From Paenibacillus sp. SY21-1 (lineage in GTDB: Bacteria; Bacillota; Bacilli; Paenibacillales; Paenibacillaceae): a stretch of 64,000 nt of DNA. The notes under the pieces were generated by a model. That model made no database searches, was not told where the DNA came from, and was given only the letters and a program-made list of their open reading frames with translations. The stretch spans positions 124,001-188,000 of the forward strand of contig NZ_STGF01000007.1 of NCBI RefSeq assembly GCF_005222705.1, written 5' to 3'. Below are positions 28,629-37,433 of the stretch, in pieces. Positions within the stretch are counted from its first letter, which is position 1. Each line of letters opens with the position of its first letter. Both the position numbers and the translations under genes were made by a program.

Positions 28629-30245
28629 ATGACTACATCTATCTCGATTTTTGATACGACACTGCGTGACGGAACACAAGGTGAAGGGATCAGCCTGTCG
28701 GCGGACGATAAGTTAAAAATTGCCCAGAAGCTTGATGCGTTGGGCGTTCATTATATTGAAGGCGGCAATCCTGGAAGCAACAGCAAGGATATCGAGTTTT
28801 TCCAGCGTGTCAAGTCATTTAAGCTGAACGCCAAAATTACGGCCTTCGGCAGCACCCGCCGCAAGAACAGTCTGGCGGAGCAGGATTCGAGCCTTGTGCG
28901 AATTGCCGAGTCCGGCGTTCCCGCAGCGACGCTTGTCGGAAAATCATGGGATTTTCACGTCCATACCGCGCTGCAAACGACATTGGAAGAAAATCTTTCC
29001 ATGATCTACGACTCGATTGCCTTTCTAAAGCGCAATCAAATGGAAGCGATGTTTGATGCCGAGCATTTTTTTGACGGCTACAAGCACAACCCGGAATATG
29101 CGCTCTCCGCGCTCAGAAGAGCTCAGGAGGCCGGCGCCAACTGGCTCGTGCTATGCGATACCAACGGCGGTACGCTGCCAAGCGAAATTCACGAGATCGT
29201 CAAGCGCGTTTCGCTGGAGCTGTCAGCGCCGATCGGCATTCATACGCATAATGACTGCGAGCTGGCCGTCGCCAACTCGCTTGCTGCGGTACAAGCAGGA
29301 GCAAGACAGGTGCAAGGCACAATTAACGGCTATGGCGAACGTTGCGGCAATGCCAACCTTTGCTCGATCATTCCGAATTTGCAGCTCAAACTGGGCTATC
29401 AAGTACTGCCCGACGAGAAGCTTCGCTCGCTAACCGGCACCGCCCGTTACGTCAGCGAAATTGCCAACGTCCATATGCCTGTTGGTCAAGCCTTTGTCGG
29501 CAATGCGGCTTTCGCGCACAAGGGCGGTATCCACGTCTCGGCTATTATGAAGGATTCCAAAACGTACGAGCACATCCAGCCCGAGCTGGTAGGCAACAAA
29601 CAGCGGATTCTCGTATCGGAGCTCGCCGGCCAGAGCAACATCATCTCCAAGGCGCAGGAGCTTGGCCTGGACGTAAACGCCAACAACGATAAAACGAAAA
29701 AAATTATGGATGATATCAAGGAGCTGGAGCATCAGGGCTACCAGTTTGAAGGTGCGGACGCTTCCCTGGAATTGCTGCTGCGCGAAGCTTTCGGCGGAGC
29801 GCATAAGGAAATATTCAAGGTGGAATCGTTTAAAATTCTCGTAGAGAAAACGAACGGACAAATGATTTCCGAAGCGATTGTCAAAATCAACGTGGACGGC
29901 AAGCAGGTGTATACAGCCGCTGAGGGCAATGGACCCGTCAATGCGCTGGACAATGCGTTAAGGAAAGCGTTGATGCAGTTCTACCCTGATATCGAGCATT
30001 TTCATCTATCGGACTATAAAGTTCGCGTCATTGATGAAAAGGACGCCACGGCGGCTAAAGTTCGCGTACTGGTGGAATCGACAGGCCTCGACAATTCCTG
30101 GAGCACAGTCGGCGTATCCAACAACGTGATTGAGGCCAGCTGGGAAGCATTGGTCGACAGCATTCGTTACGCCCTCCTCAAGATGTCCAAAATTGAAGGG
30201 GCGCAGCCCGAATCAGGCAGCAGACTCGGCTTGGTCAACCATTAA
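28629..30245 (+). CDS. cimA: (R)-citramalate synthase
   Basis: 538 residues. DRE-TIM metallolyase family: FDTTLRDGTQGEGISLSADD at the N-terminus and HTHNDCELAVANSL as the metal-binding motif; the C-terminal LeuA-type allosteric domain starts near residue 400. Citramalate synthases of this kind condense pyruvate and acetyl-CoA, giving a threonine-independent route to isoleucine. The GKSWDFHV segment and ~540 length separate it from isopropylmalate and homocitrate synthases. GAGGAGG is 9-10 nt upstream. A strong terminator follows. Confidence 0.93.
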   Translation: MTTSISIFDTTLRDGTQGEGISLSADDKLKIAQKLDALGVHYIEGGNPGSNSKDIEFFQRVKSFKLNAKITAFGSTRRKNSLAEQDSSLVRIAESGVPAATLVGKSWDFHVHTALQTTLEENLSMIYDSIAFLKRNQMEAMFDAEHFFDGYKHNPEYALSALRRAQEAGANWLVLCDTNGGTLPSEIHEIVKRVSLELSAPIGIHTHNDCELAVANSLAAVQAGARQVQGTINGYGERCGNANLCSIIPNLQLKLGYQVLPDEKLRSLTGTARYVSEIANVHMPVGQAFVGNAAFAHKGGIHVSAIMKDSKTYEHIQPELVGNKQRILVSELAGQSNIISKAQELGLDVNANNDKTKKIMDDIKELEHQGYQFEGADASLELLLREAFGGAHKEIFKVESFKILVEKTNGQMISEAIVKINVDGKQVYTAAEGNGPVNALDNALRKALMQFYPDIEHFHLSDYKVRVIDEKDATAAKVRVLVESTGLDNSWSTVGVSNNVIEASWEALVDSIRYALLKMSKIEGAQPESGSRLGLVNH

Positions 30246-30248
30246 ACC

Positions 30249-30294
30249 AAAAGAAGCTTTGCGCCGCAATTATGCGGAGCAAAGCTTCTTTTTT
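30249..30294. terminator. Bidirectional terminator
   Basis: AAAAGAAGCTTTGC (30249-30262) pairs with GCAAAGCTTCTTTT (30279-30292), with an inner CCGCA/TGCGG stem and a long T run. Separates convergent cimA and the ResA-like gene. Confidence 0.9.
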
Positions 30295-30329
30295 TACCTT
30301 CTGCCTGGTAGCGAACCGCCTTGCTTGGA

Positions 30330-30869
30330 CTACATCCATTTGGCGATGAGCCGCTCCCATTCCTCCATCGGAATGACGCCGTTGATACGCTCCCGAATGA
30401 CGCCTTCGCTATCGATCAGAAACGTTGTCGGGAACGTATCTACTTTGTACTCCTTAGTCACTTCGCCGCTCCGATCCATCAGAATCGGGAATTGGAACTC
30501 GTATTCCGCCACAAACTCGCGCGCATTGCGTTCCTTATCGTATTTGGTCGCATTTAAGCCGTACATTTGAATTTTATCGCCGTATTTGGCATGCAGCTCT
30601 TTCAGATCCGGAGCCTCAAGTTCACATGGGCCGCACCAGGAAGCCCAGAAATTCACAAAGGACAATTTCCCTTGTTTCCCGCCAACCTCATACGTTTGCT
30701 CATCGAGCGCAGGCAATTTGAATACAGTAGCCTCAAAACCAGCTTTCGGCTTAAACCCTTCCGCTTGCGCGGCGATTGTAACCGAAGATGGATCATTCGA
30801 GGTATATTGATAAACCGCCAGCCCGGCAAAAATAAATGCAATGGCAAACCATGCCGTAACGCGTTTCAT
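30330..30869 (-). CDS. ResA-like thiol-disulfide oxidoreductase
   Basis: 179 residues. An N-terminal membrane anchor (WFAIAFIFAGLAVY) is followed by a TlpA/ResA-type thioredoxin domain with FVNFWASWCGPCELEAPDL and the cis-Pro region DTFPTTFLID. Such proteins reduce disulfides outside the membrane, for example in cytochrome c maturation. No ccm/res genes are adjacent, so the partner is unknown. The start at 30869 has GGGAGGAG 8 nt upstream; the longer frame does not. Confidence 0.9.
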   Translation of the reverse strand: MKRVTAWFAIAFIFAGLAVYQYTSNDPSSVTIAAQAEGFKPKAGFEATVFKLPALDEQTYEVGGKQGKLSFVNFWASWCGPCELEAPDLKELHAKYGDKIQMYGLNATKYDKERNAREFVAEYEFQFPILMDRSGEVTKEYKVDTFPTTFLIDSEGVIRERINGVIPMEEWERLIAKWM

Positions 30870-31112
30870 TGATAGTGCTCCTCCCACACGCAGCGTACCT
30901 GCAATCTCATGACACAATTTGCCTTAATGTTAACATGCTGCGACTCGAACCTCAAGCCGGGAACCGCAATAGCCATCATTCCGTCACAACCGTTAGTTTA
31001 GGTCATGTGCGTTTGAAATATACGCCTAAGAAATATGCAAGAAAGCGTTAGCAACCGAGGCCTTAAATCGTTATAATATAGAAAAATCGAGTTGCCGTAA
31101 GGAGGCCTCCAC

Positions 31113-31562
31113 ATGACAAGCAATCCTGCAGCTGCCCTTATCACAAAAGAAGCCTACGAACGTTTAATCGAGCTTTGTCTTCAGGCCAGACCAATCGAGG
31201 CATGCGGCATTCTCGCTTCAAGCGAGCCGGCAGCAGCCGATTCGGACTCCGTCCCGATGATTGATAGGGTCATCCCGATTACGAACACGCATATCAACCC
31301 GACTTATGCCTTTTCTTTCTCCCCTGTCGAATGGACAAGCGCCATTTATGAGTTGCAAAAAAACCGACAATCGCTTGTCGGCCTGTTTCATTCTCACCCA
31401 AAATCGGATGCACGCCCGTCCTCAAGCGATACAGCCGGCTTTCTTCCATCCTCGGGGCTTACCTATTGGATTGTTTCACTGCAAAATCCCGAACAGCCCC
31501 AGACGCAGCCATACAGCGCTCAGCAAGGGGCGTTTCACGTGCTCCCGATGGAAATACGGTAA
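31113..31562 (+). CDS. M67-family JAMM/MPN+ metallopeptidase
   Basis: 149 residues. The JAMM zinc motif is complete: the upstream Glu in PIEACGIL, then HSHPKSDARPSSSD (HxH...S...D). Bacterial stand-alone JAMM proteins such as Mec+ trim ubiquitin-like sulfur carriers (ThiS/MoaD/CysO type). No sulfur-carrier gene is adjacent, so the substrate is open. AAGGAGG lies upstream of the ATG. Convergent with the exonuclease gene, 15 bp apart. Confidence 0.88.
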   Translation: MTSNPAAALITKEAYERLIELCLQARPIEACGILASSEPAAADSDSVPMIDRVIPITNTHINPTYAFSFSPVEWTSAIYELQKNRQSLVGLFHSHPKSDARPSSSDTAGFLPSSGLTYWIVSLQNPEQPQTQPYSAQQGAFHVLPMEIR

Positions 31563-31577
31563 TGGCATCAGGTTGAA

Positions 31578-32312
31578 TCAATGCTTGCTTAAATAGGCGT
31601 ACAGATCGCCGAGCGTCGTAATGTTCCGTTCAAGAATGCGGGTTAAATAGTTTTGCCAGAGCTTTGCCGTCATTAATGAATCCTCAAGCGCATGATGGCG
31701 CTGGGTAATCGGAATGCAGCAGCTATCGAGCAGCGTATCCAGGCTGTAATCCGGCTGACCCGGTTCAAGCCACTTGGCGATCATCATCGTGTCCAGCACG
31801 CGATGATTCAAATTTACCTTGGACGTGCGCCATAACGCAGCATTAAGAAATTGCTTGTCGTGCCCCGATGCATGCGCGACAAGCAATCTCCTTCCTACAA
31901 ACTCCATGAAATCATGCAGCACCTGCATTAAATCCGGAGCGCTCTGCACCATCTCATTCGTAATTCCCGTCAATTCCACAATCGGCTTCGGAATTTTCCG
32001 CTTTGGATTCACCAGGCTGTAGAAGCTTTCCGTTTCCTTCAGCTCTCCGCCCTTGACGACGACGGCTCCGAAGGAAATGATTTCGTCGCCATTGTTTGGA
32101 TAGAACCCGGTCGTCTCCAGATCGAATACAACGACGTCGAGCTCCCGCAACGGCATTTCGAACATCGACTGCTTTCTCTGCTCCTTGTTCACATTGCGGA
32201 TGAATGCCATTTGCTGCGCGTTCGGCGAGCCTAACATAGAAGCGATGGCAGGCGTAAATCCTCCCATTTTGTATAGGTTCCACATGCGACCGACGCCTTT
32301 TTGTTCCTTCAT
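31578..32312 (-). CDS. DnaQ-like 3'-5' exonuclease
   Basis: 244 residues. DEDD-family exonuclease: VVVFDLETTGFYPNNGDEI is ExoI, ELTGITNEMVQSAPD lies between, VAHASGHDKQFLN is ExoII, and HHALEDSLMTAKLWQ is ExoIII with the His-x4-Asp of the DEDDh type. It resembles the stand-alone PolIII epsilon-like exonucleases. It follows the DUF294 gene by 16 bp; this pairing is common and suggests a shared, still undefined nucleotide or nucleic-acid role. Confidence 0.92.
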   Translation of the reverse strand: MKEQKGVGRMWNLYKMGGFTPAIASMLGSPNAQQMAFIRNVNKEQRKQSMFEMPLRELDVVVFDLETTGFYPNNGDEIISFGAVVVKGGELKETESFYSLVNPKRKIPKPIVELTGITNEMVQSAPDLMQVLHDFMEFVGRRLLVAHASGHDKQFLNAALWRTSKVNLNHRVLDTMMIAKWLEPGQPDYSLDTLLDSCCIPITQRHHALEDSLMTAKLWQNYLTRILERNITTLGDLYAYLSKH

Positions 32313-32328
32313 TTATAAAGCCACCGCC

Positions 32329-33402
32329 TTACGTAAGCTTGCCTATCGTTTGCCTATAAACCGATTTTTGCAGTTTTTTTCCGAGACGCAAGCTGCTTTT
32401 CAGCTCATCCACCATTTCCTTAGTCAGCTTGCGGCTGGACATCTTGCCATTATTGGCATAAAAGCCGTCTTCCTTCTGAACCGCCGTAATCAGACGCAGC
32501 TTTAAGAAAAACAGAAAAGCACGCTTATAAACCACCGCTTCATCATGCGACATTTGCCCAGCCTGCTCAAGCCTCTCCAGCCGGTCAAGCGTCGAGGTCT
32601 CGCGTATGCCGACCATTACGGAAAGCAGCCTGATCGAGTTGACCATCGGAATATAAGCGCCATATTTAATATCCAGACTGCCGGCATCCTCGCCATACCG
32701 CTCCTTTAGCAGCTGTCCAAAAAATCCGACGAGCATTTTGTGGCGAAGCGTATTATCAAGCATTCGTTTCAATATAATCGGATGATTCAGCATATCGGTA
32801 AAAAAACTGTCCTTAAACCTGTCGCCAAGCTCGCGATCGCCATACACGCAACGTCCGTCCGCGACAATCAATAAATATCGAACAGCCTCCCATGTCGGCT
32901 CCTCGAACCAGCGGCTAAGCTTGACGCTCCACTCGCTTATCGACATGCACCATTCGGTGTTGTTGCTGATGACATCTCCTTCGCAAGGCGGATATCCGGC
33001 ATGCTGCAGATTTTCCACTGTCAAATCGCTCAATTGCTTAAAATAATTTCTGATCTCTGCCGAATCAGACACAGGATCTTCATAGACGATGCCGCTATCC
33101 TGATCGCTGGACAATGTCTGCTCGCTTCTACCGCCGCTGCCGAACAGCATATACGCGTAAGGCACGGGGGGAGAACCCTTCCCCAACCGTGCCATTTCCG
33201 CTTCAGCGAGGGCAATCGACCGCTGTATGACAGCGTCATGCACCTCATTCAATTGTTTAATAAACTGTTCGACCGGACTGGTCGGGAGAAGTGCCTCCAT
33301 CTGCTCGTGTACCTGATCCCGCAAGCCTCGCAGCGTCCCGGCATTATCGGCCTCCCCGATAAGCGCAAGCGTCTGCAGATGCGTCGGGTCATTCATGCGC
33401 AT
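32329..33402 (-). CDS. DUF294 nucleotidyltransferase-like protein
   Basis: 357 residues. The core is a GlnD-like nucleotidyltransferase motif, MLFGSGGRSEQTLSSDQDSG, followed by the helical substrate-binding domain (residues ~210-350). Related proteins usually carry N-terminal CBS or cyclic-nucleotide-binding domains; these are absent and only a ~70-residue helical segment precedes. It lies between amtB (36 bp upstream) and the exonuclease. A GlnD-like motif beside an ammonium transporter is suggestive, but DUF294 proteins are not known uridylyltransferases of PII. Confidence 0.88.
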   Translation of the reverse strand: MRMNDPTHLQTLALIGEADNAGTLRGLRDQVHEQMEALLPTSPVEQFIKQLNEVHDAVIQRSIALAEAEMARLGKGSPPVPYAYMLFGSGGRSEQTLSSDQDSGIVYEDPVSDSAEIRNYFKQLSDLTVENLQHAGYPPCEGDVISNNTEWCMSISEWSVKLSRWFEEPTWEAVRYLLIVADGRCVYGDRELGDRFKDSFFTDMLNHPIILKRMLDNTLRHKMLVGFFGQLLKERYGEDAGSLDIKYGAYIPMVNSIRLLSVMVGIRETSTLDRLERLEQAGQMSHDEAVVYKRAFLFFLKLRLITAVQKEDGFYANNGKMSSRKLTKEMVDELKSSLRLGKKLQKSVYRQTIGKLT

Positions 33403-33438
33403 GCCCTCTCCCCTCGGTCCGATTCATCGTCATCGCTA

Positions 33439-34809
33439 TTAGCCTTGAACCGATTGGCCGGACTTTTTCATTTGCTCAGGATAACCATATGCACCGTGCT
33501 CGCTCAAGTCAAGACCGATAATTTCTTGCTCTTCTGTAACGCGGAAGCCCATGATCATTTTCATTACGCCAAGTACGAGGAACGAAGCAGCCATTACGAA
33601 CGCGCCGCACACGACGACGGACTCAAATTGCACCCAAAGCTGTTTCCAGCTGCCTGTGTCGATCAGGCCGCCTACGCCTACGCCAACCTTGTCGGCAAGC
33701 ACTTGCGTTGCAAAAATACCGTTGGCAAGCGTACCCCAAATACCGGCAACACCGTGAACAGACAATGCATAGATCGGATCGTCGACTTTGATTTTCTCGA
33801 AAAACTTCACGCTGTAGAATACGATTACGCCAGCGACCAGACCGATAACAACCGCCGCCCAAGGATCAACGAATGCACAGGACGCTGTAATGGCAACCAG
33901 ACCTGCAAGCGTACCGTTAAGCATAGTTGTGATATCCGCTTTGCCGCTAACCGCCCACGAAATCAACAGTGCAGCCACGCCGCCTGCGCCTGCGCCAAGC
34001 ATCGTATTGAACGCTACATATCCGAAGAAGCCGTCGCCAATGGCAACCGTGCTGCCTGCGTTAAAGCCGAACCAGCCAACCCATAGAAGCAGGACGGACA
34101 AAGCCGTAAACACTTGGTTATGTCCGAGAATTTCGTTTGCGGAGCCGTCTTTGTTAAACTTGCCGATACGAGGTTTAAGCAATACAGTTGCTGCGAATGC
34201 CGCAATTGCGCCAGTCAAGTGAACAACGGTCGAGCCTGCAAAGTCTTGTGCGCCGTCTTCAGCCAACCAGCCGCCGCCCCAGATCCAGTGCGCAACAGTC
34301 GGATAAATGATAGCTACGAAGAACAGGGTGAACACGATATAAGAAGAAAGCTTAGCTCTTTCTGCAAAGCCGCCCCATGCGATGGACAGCGATACAGCTG
34401 CAAACGCCAGTTGGAACAGGAAGAATACGGTGCTAGGGTACGAATCTCCAGCAGCAACATCAGCCGTCAATGCCGGATTAAAGAAGAAGTCGCCCCAGCC
34501 GAACAAAGCGTTAACCGAGCTATCGCCGCCAAAAGCGAAGCCATAACCGAATGCCCAATAGATAAGAGCAGCAAGACCGGTAGTAAAGATCGTTTTACCT
34601 GCAACGTGACCGGCATTTTTCATTCTTGTCGAGCCGGTTTCCAGAAGGATAAAGCCGCCTTGCATGAGGAGAACTAGAATAAATGCGAGCATGACCCAAA
34701 GCGAGTTAAGACCCATGTCTAACGTTGCAGCCGACGGATCTTCCGCAAACGCCGCTAGTGGAAATAGCAAGGTGAAGATCCCTAAAGCTAACATCGTTTT
34801 CTTAATCAT
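33439..34809 (-). CDS. amtB: Ammonium transporter
   Basis: 456 residues. A signal peptide (LALGIFTLLFPLAAFAEDPS) is followed by 11 predicted membrane helices with Amt family signatures: DMGLNSLWVMLAFILVLLMQ, LTGAIAAFAATVLLKPRIGK, GWFGFNAGS and SVHGVAGIWGTLANGIF, including the paired pore histidines. Transports ammonium during nitrogen limitation. The start at 34809 has GGGAG 8 nt upstream. No glnK/PII gene is next to it, unlike many loci. Promoter and a GlnR/TnrA box lie upstream. Confidence 0.95.
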   Translation of the reverse strand: MIKKTMLALGIFTLLFPLAAFAEDPSAATLDMGLNSLWVMLAFILVLLMQGGFILLETGSTRMKNAGHVAGKTIFTTGLAALIYWAFGYGFAFGGDSSVNALFGWGDFFFNPALTADVAAGDSYPSTVFFLFQLAFAAVSLSIAWGGFAERAKLSSYIVFTLFFVAIIYPTVAHWIWGGGWLAEDGAQDFAGSTVVHLTGAIAAFAATVLLKPRIGKFNKDGSANEILGHNQVFTALSVLLLWVGWFGFNAGSTVAIGDGFFGYVAFNTMLGAGAGGVAALLISWAVSGKADITTMLNGTLAGLVAITASCAFVDPWAAVVIGLVAGVIVFYSVKFFEKIKVDDPIYALSVHGVAGIWGTLANGIFATQVLADKVGVGVGGLIDTGSWKQLWVQFESVVVCGAFVMAASFLVLGVMKMIMGFRVTEEQEIIGLDLSEHGAYGYPEQMKKSGQSVQG

Positions 34810-34826
34810 TACGACCACTCCCTAAA

Positions 34827-34843
34827 TGTTATGTTTCCTTACA
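34827..34843 (-). promoter_or_regulatory. GlnR/TnrA box of amtB
   Basis: TGTTATGTTTCCTTACA fits the TGTNA-N7-TNACA consensus exactly. It lies about 15-30 bp downstream of the predicted transcription start and just before the ribosome binding site, a position expected for repression rather than activation. Confidence 0.75.
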
Positions 34844-34864
34844 TGAGAGGAAAGACTTAATGTC

Positions 34865-34893
34865 ATTATAGTCAGTACTGCTCAGTTTGACAA
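34865..34893 (-). promoter_or_regulatory. amtB promoter
   Basis: Minus-strand TTGTCA (34893-34888), 17-bp spacer, TATAAT (34870-34865): a near-consensus sigma-A promoter pointing at amtB. Confidence 0.85.
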
Positions 34894-34922
34894 TACGTTT
34901 TCTTCGATTTATTAAAAAAAAT

Positions 34923-34963
34923 CTAACGTTCGGAATGAAAACTGACACGAACGTTAGGTTTTT
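34923..34963. terminator. Orphan hairpin with T/A tracts on both sides
   Basis: CTAACGTTCG (34923-34932) pairs with CGAACGTTAG (34948-34957); a T run follows on the plus strand and an A run precedes it. It has terminator form, but no gene ends here on either strand. It may insulate the divergent amtB and merR promoters or end a small RNA. The stretch 34964-35188 holds no gene; it has several CTAG-centred short repeats of unknown meaning. Confidence 0.5.
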
Positions 34964-35188
34964 AGTCTTTTCACCCACTATATCCCTGTAGCGCGCCTGT
35001 CATTTTTCGTCTTTTCTTCATTAGAAGAATATAGACGTTATATGCTTACATACAGGCTATCACTCTAGTGAAATGGTCGATTGGCAGACGTACTAGCCCT
35101 ATCCTCCCGCAAACGGCTTGCCGCATGGGCACAGACGACTAGATCACGGACTTCTAGCGTTTCTTCGTTACGCAGTCATGTAACACGT

Positions 35189-35218
35189 TTGACTGTATGG
35201 TTGGTTTGCCATTATCAT
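35189..35218 (+). promoter_or_regulatory. Promoter of the merR-yugP operon
   Basis: TTGACT at 35189-35194, 18-bp spacer, TATCAT at 35213-35218, 39 bp before the merR start. MerR-type genes often have long spacers that their product untwists; 18 bp is only slightly long. Confidence 0.6.
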
Positions 35219-35257
35219 AGAAACAAGAGGATTTTGTACTGATTGGAGGAGAAGCCG

Positions 35258-35683
35258 ATGTACCGTATTGGACAACTTTCCAAGCTTGCAGGCATTAGCT
35301 CGCGAACGATCGATTATTATACATCGATCGGCTTGATTGAGGCAGCCAAACGTTCTGACAAAAACTACCGACTGTATGCGCCTGAAACCTTGGAACGTTT
35401 AGGACGTATTGAAGAGATGAAAAAAGACAAATATACGTTAGATGAGATAAAAGCCAATTTGGACAGTTGGAGCAAAGTTTCTCCCGATGAGCAGGTTACC
35501 CGCAAGCTAACCGATTTGCAGGCCCATTTAAGCAAGCTTGAGCGAGAGGTAAAGGAATTGGAGCCCGTGCTAGACAAACTCAAGCCACGGCAAGCCAGCC
35601 ATCTCTACACGCGGCTTATGCCGCAAACCGCCGCTTGCATGGAAGCCATCATGCTGCTGCTGAACAAAAGCTCCCTCATGTAA
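35258..35683 (+). CDS. MerR-family regulator
   Basis: 141 residues. The N-terminal winged helix-turn-helix (MYRIGQLSKLAGISSRTIDY) is followed by a long coiled-coil dimer helix (residues ~85-115). The C-terminus has a single Cys, so no metal-binding pair; a drug- or stress-type sensor is more likely than a metal one. GGAGGAG is 6-7 nt before the ATG. Likely cotranscribed with the YugP-type peptidase 36 bp downstream. Confidence 0.88.
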   Translation: MYRIGQLSKLAGISSRTIDYYTSIGLIEAAKRSDKNYRLYAPETLERLGRIEEMKKDKYTLDEIKANLDSWSKVSPDEQVTRKLTDLQAHLSKLEREVKELEPVLDKLKPRQASHLYTRLMPQTAACMEAIMLLLNKSSLM

Positions 35684-35719
35684 CGGTATTTGGAGAACTG
35701 AATAGGGAGGAATGACTCA

Positions 35720-36400
35720 ATGCTGTTTATTTTCATCCTGACGATACTGGCGTTCATTCTGACGATTTGGGCTCAATTCCGCGTAAAGGGCACTTTCAAC
35801 AAATGGTCTAGCGTCCCCGCAAGAACCGGCTTGACCGGCTACGAGGCCGCCCGAAGTATGCTTGACCGGAACGGTCTGCAGCACATCCGGATCGAAGCGG
35901 TCAGAGGCACGCTGAGCGACCACTACGACCCCGTCAACCGGGTAGTAAGACTTTCGGAGCCGGTATACGGCAAAAGCTCCATATCAGCCGTCTCCGTCGC
36001 CTGCCACGAGGTAGGCCACGCGATTCAGCATGCCGAGCATTATCCGATGCTCGTATTGCGCCACCGCATCTTCCCGGTCGTCAACTTCGCTTCCGGCGTT
36101 GCTCCGTTTCTTTTTATCGCCGGACTGCTGCTATCTCAACTTAATTTAATCGGCATAGGCGTTCTGTTGTTTTCCGTTGCCGTTTTCTTTCAACTCATCA
36201 CCTTGCCCGTTGAGTTCAACGCGAGCAGCAGGGCACGCGATCTGATGGTCGCCGAGGGCTACATCGCCAACGATGAGGAGCGCGGCGTCGCCAAAGTGCT
36301 TAATGCCGCCGCCCTTACCTATGTGGCAGCCGCTTTGCTGTCGCTGCTGGAATTGATTCGTTTCGTAATGATGTTTATCGGCGCAAGCCGGCAGGAATAA
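35720..36400 (+). CDS. YugP-type membrane zinc metallopeptidase
   Basis: 226 residues. The neutral zinc metallopeptidase family: an N-terminal membrane helix (MLFIFILTILAFILTIWAQF), the HExxH motif in SVACHEVGHAIQHAE, and three further membrane segments (VAPFLFIAGLLLSQ, IGIGVLLFSVAVFFQL, and near the end). A conserved FNASSRA segment follows. Physiological substrate unknown; family members are membrane-embedded proteases probably active in the cytosol. A bidirectional terminator follows. Confidence 0.9.
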   Translation: MLFIFILTILAFILTIWAQFRVKGTFNKWSSVPARTGLTGYEAARSMLDRNGLQHIRIEAVRGTLSDHYDPVNRVVRLSEPVYGKSSISAVSVACHEVGHAIQHAEHYPMLVLRHRIFPVVNFASGVAPFLFIAGLLLSQLNLIGIGVLLFSVAVFFQLITLPVEFNASSRARDLMVAEGYIANDEERGVAKVLNAAALTYVAAALLSLLELIRFVMMFIGASRQE

Positions 36401-36451
36401 AAAAAAAGAGCAGCGTTCCCCGCATTGCGCGGGAAACGCCGCTCTTTTTTT
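36401..36451. terminator. Bidirectional terminator
   Basis: An A run, GAGC-AG-CGTTCCC, a short loop, GGGAAACG-CC-GCTC and a T run, between the convergent YugP-type and LysR genes. Confidence 0.85.
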
Positions 36452-36478
36452 CGACCTCCAAAGCGATCGGAGGAAAGC

Positions 36479-37390
36479 TTACTTTTCATGTTTAAGCGCA
36501 TCCAAATCCTGAAAGTAGCGAAGCAGAAAAGAATGAAACACTTTTGCAACTAGCGGCAGCCGTTCATTGGATCTCCGTATAAGCCCAATCGTCCTTGTAA
36601 CCTGGGGATTGCTCACGCGAACCTTAGCAGGCTGCAGCGGCCCTGTGTGGTGTAGCGCCATCTCAGGCAGCAGACTTACCCCCATTCCCGCAGCAACCAA
36701 TCCGCGAATCGTGTCCGTCTCCTCGCCCTCAAACCCGATGATCGGCGAAAAACCGGCTTCCTGGCACGCTCCGGATACAATTGGACGCAACGAGTAGCCC
36801 TCGCTGAACAGAACAAAGGTTTCTTCCCGCAATTCCTTCAGCTCGATCGAATCCTCCTTGGCCAGTCGATGACCTTGCGGCACAATCGCATACAGTTCCT
36901 CTGTCAGCAGCACTTCTCCGCATACGAAATCATGCTCGTCAGGGAACGGAGAGATAAAAGCTAGATCGATCTCGCCTTTCACCATGTCACGAATCAATGA
37001 AGGATACATCCCCTGCTTGAATCTGAATTTCACATTGGGATGCTGCTTCCGAAAGGCGGCCACCACCTGAGGAATAAGGGATATTCCCAGGCTATGCGGA
37101 AAGCCCAGCCTGATCTCCCCTTTTTCCGGATCAAGAAATTCGTGAATTTCCAAAACCGCCCGTTCCAAATCCGCCAATATGACCTCGGCGCGCTTTAGAA
37201 ACAATTGCCCTACCGGCGTGAGCTGCAAATTCCTGCCCTTCTGGACAAAAAGCTTTACGCCAAGCTCTTCCTCCAGCTGGTGAATTTGCCGGCTTACCGC
37301 CGATTGCGCCACATGCAGCTCTTCAGCCGCTTGCGTGACATGCTCTTTCTTGGCGACCTTAACGAAATAGTGAAGCTGTCGAAGTTCCAT
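36479..37390 (-). CDS. LysR-family regulator (GltC-like)
   Basis: 303 residues. An N-terminal winged HTH (ELRQLHYFVKVAKKEHVTQA, LHVAQSAVSRQIHQLEEELG) is followed by the two-lobed LysR effector domain (RLGFPHSLGISLIPQ, DLAFISPFP, GLVAAGMGVSLLPE). The opening resembles GltC/CysL-type regulators, but the target cannot be told: the neighbours are a rhomboid protease upstream (43 bp, same strand) and YugP convergent. No glutamate synthase gene is in the window. Confidence 0.9.
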   Translation of the reverse strand: MELRQLHYFVKVAKKEHVTQAAEELHVAQSAVSRQIHQLEEELGVKLFVQKGRNLQLTPVGQLFLKRAEVILADLERAVLEIHEFLDPEKGEIRLGFPHSLGISLIPQVVAAFRKQHPNVKFRFKQGMYPSLIRDMVKGEIDLAFISPFPDEHDFVCGEVLLTEELYAIVPQGHRLAKEDSIELKELREETFVLFSEGYSLRPIVSGACQEAGFSPIIGFEGEETDTIRGLVAAGMGVSLLPEMALHHTGPLQPAKVRVSNPQVTRTIGLIRRSNERLPLVAKVFHSFLLRYFQDLDALKHEK

Positions 37391-37433
37391 AGCTGTTCAA
37401 TACTCTCCCGTACACTTTAATAAGTTCATAACG

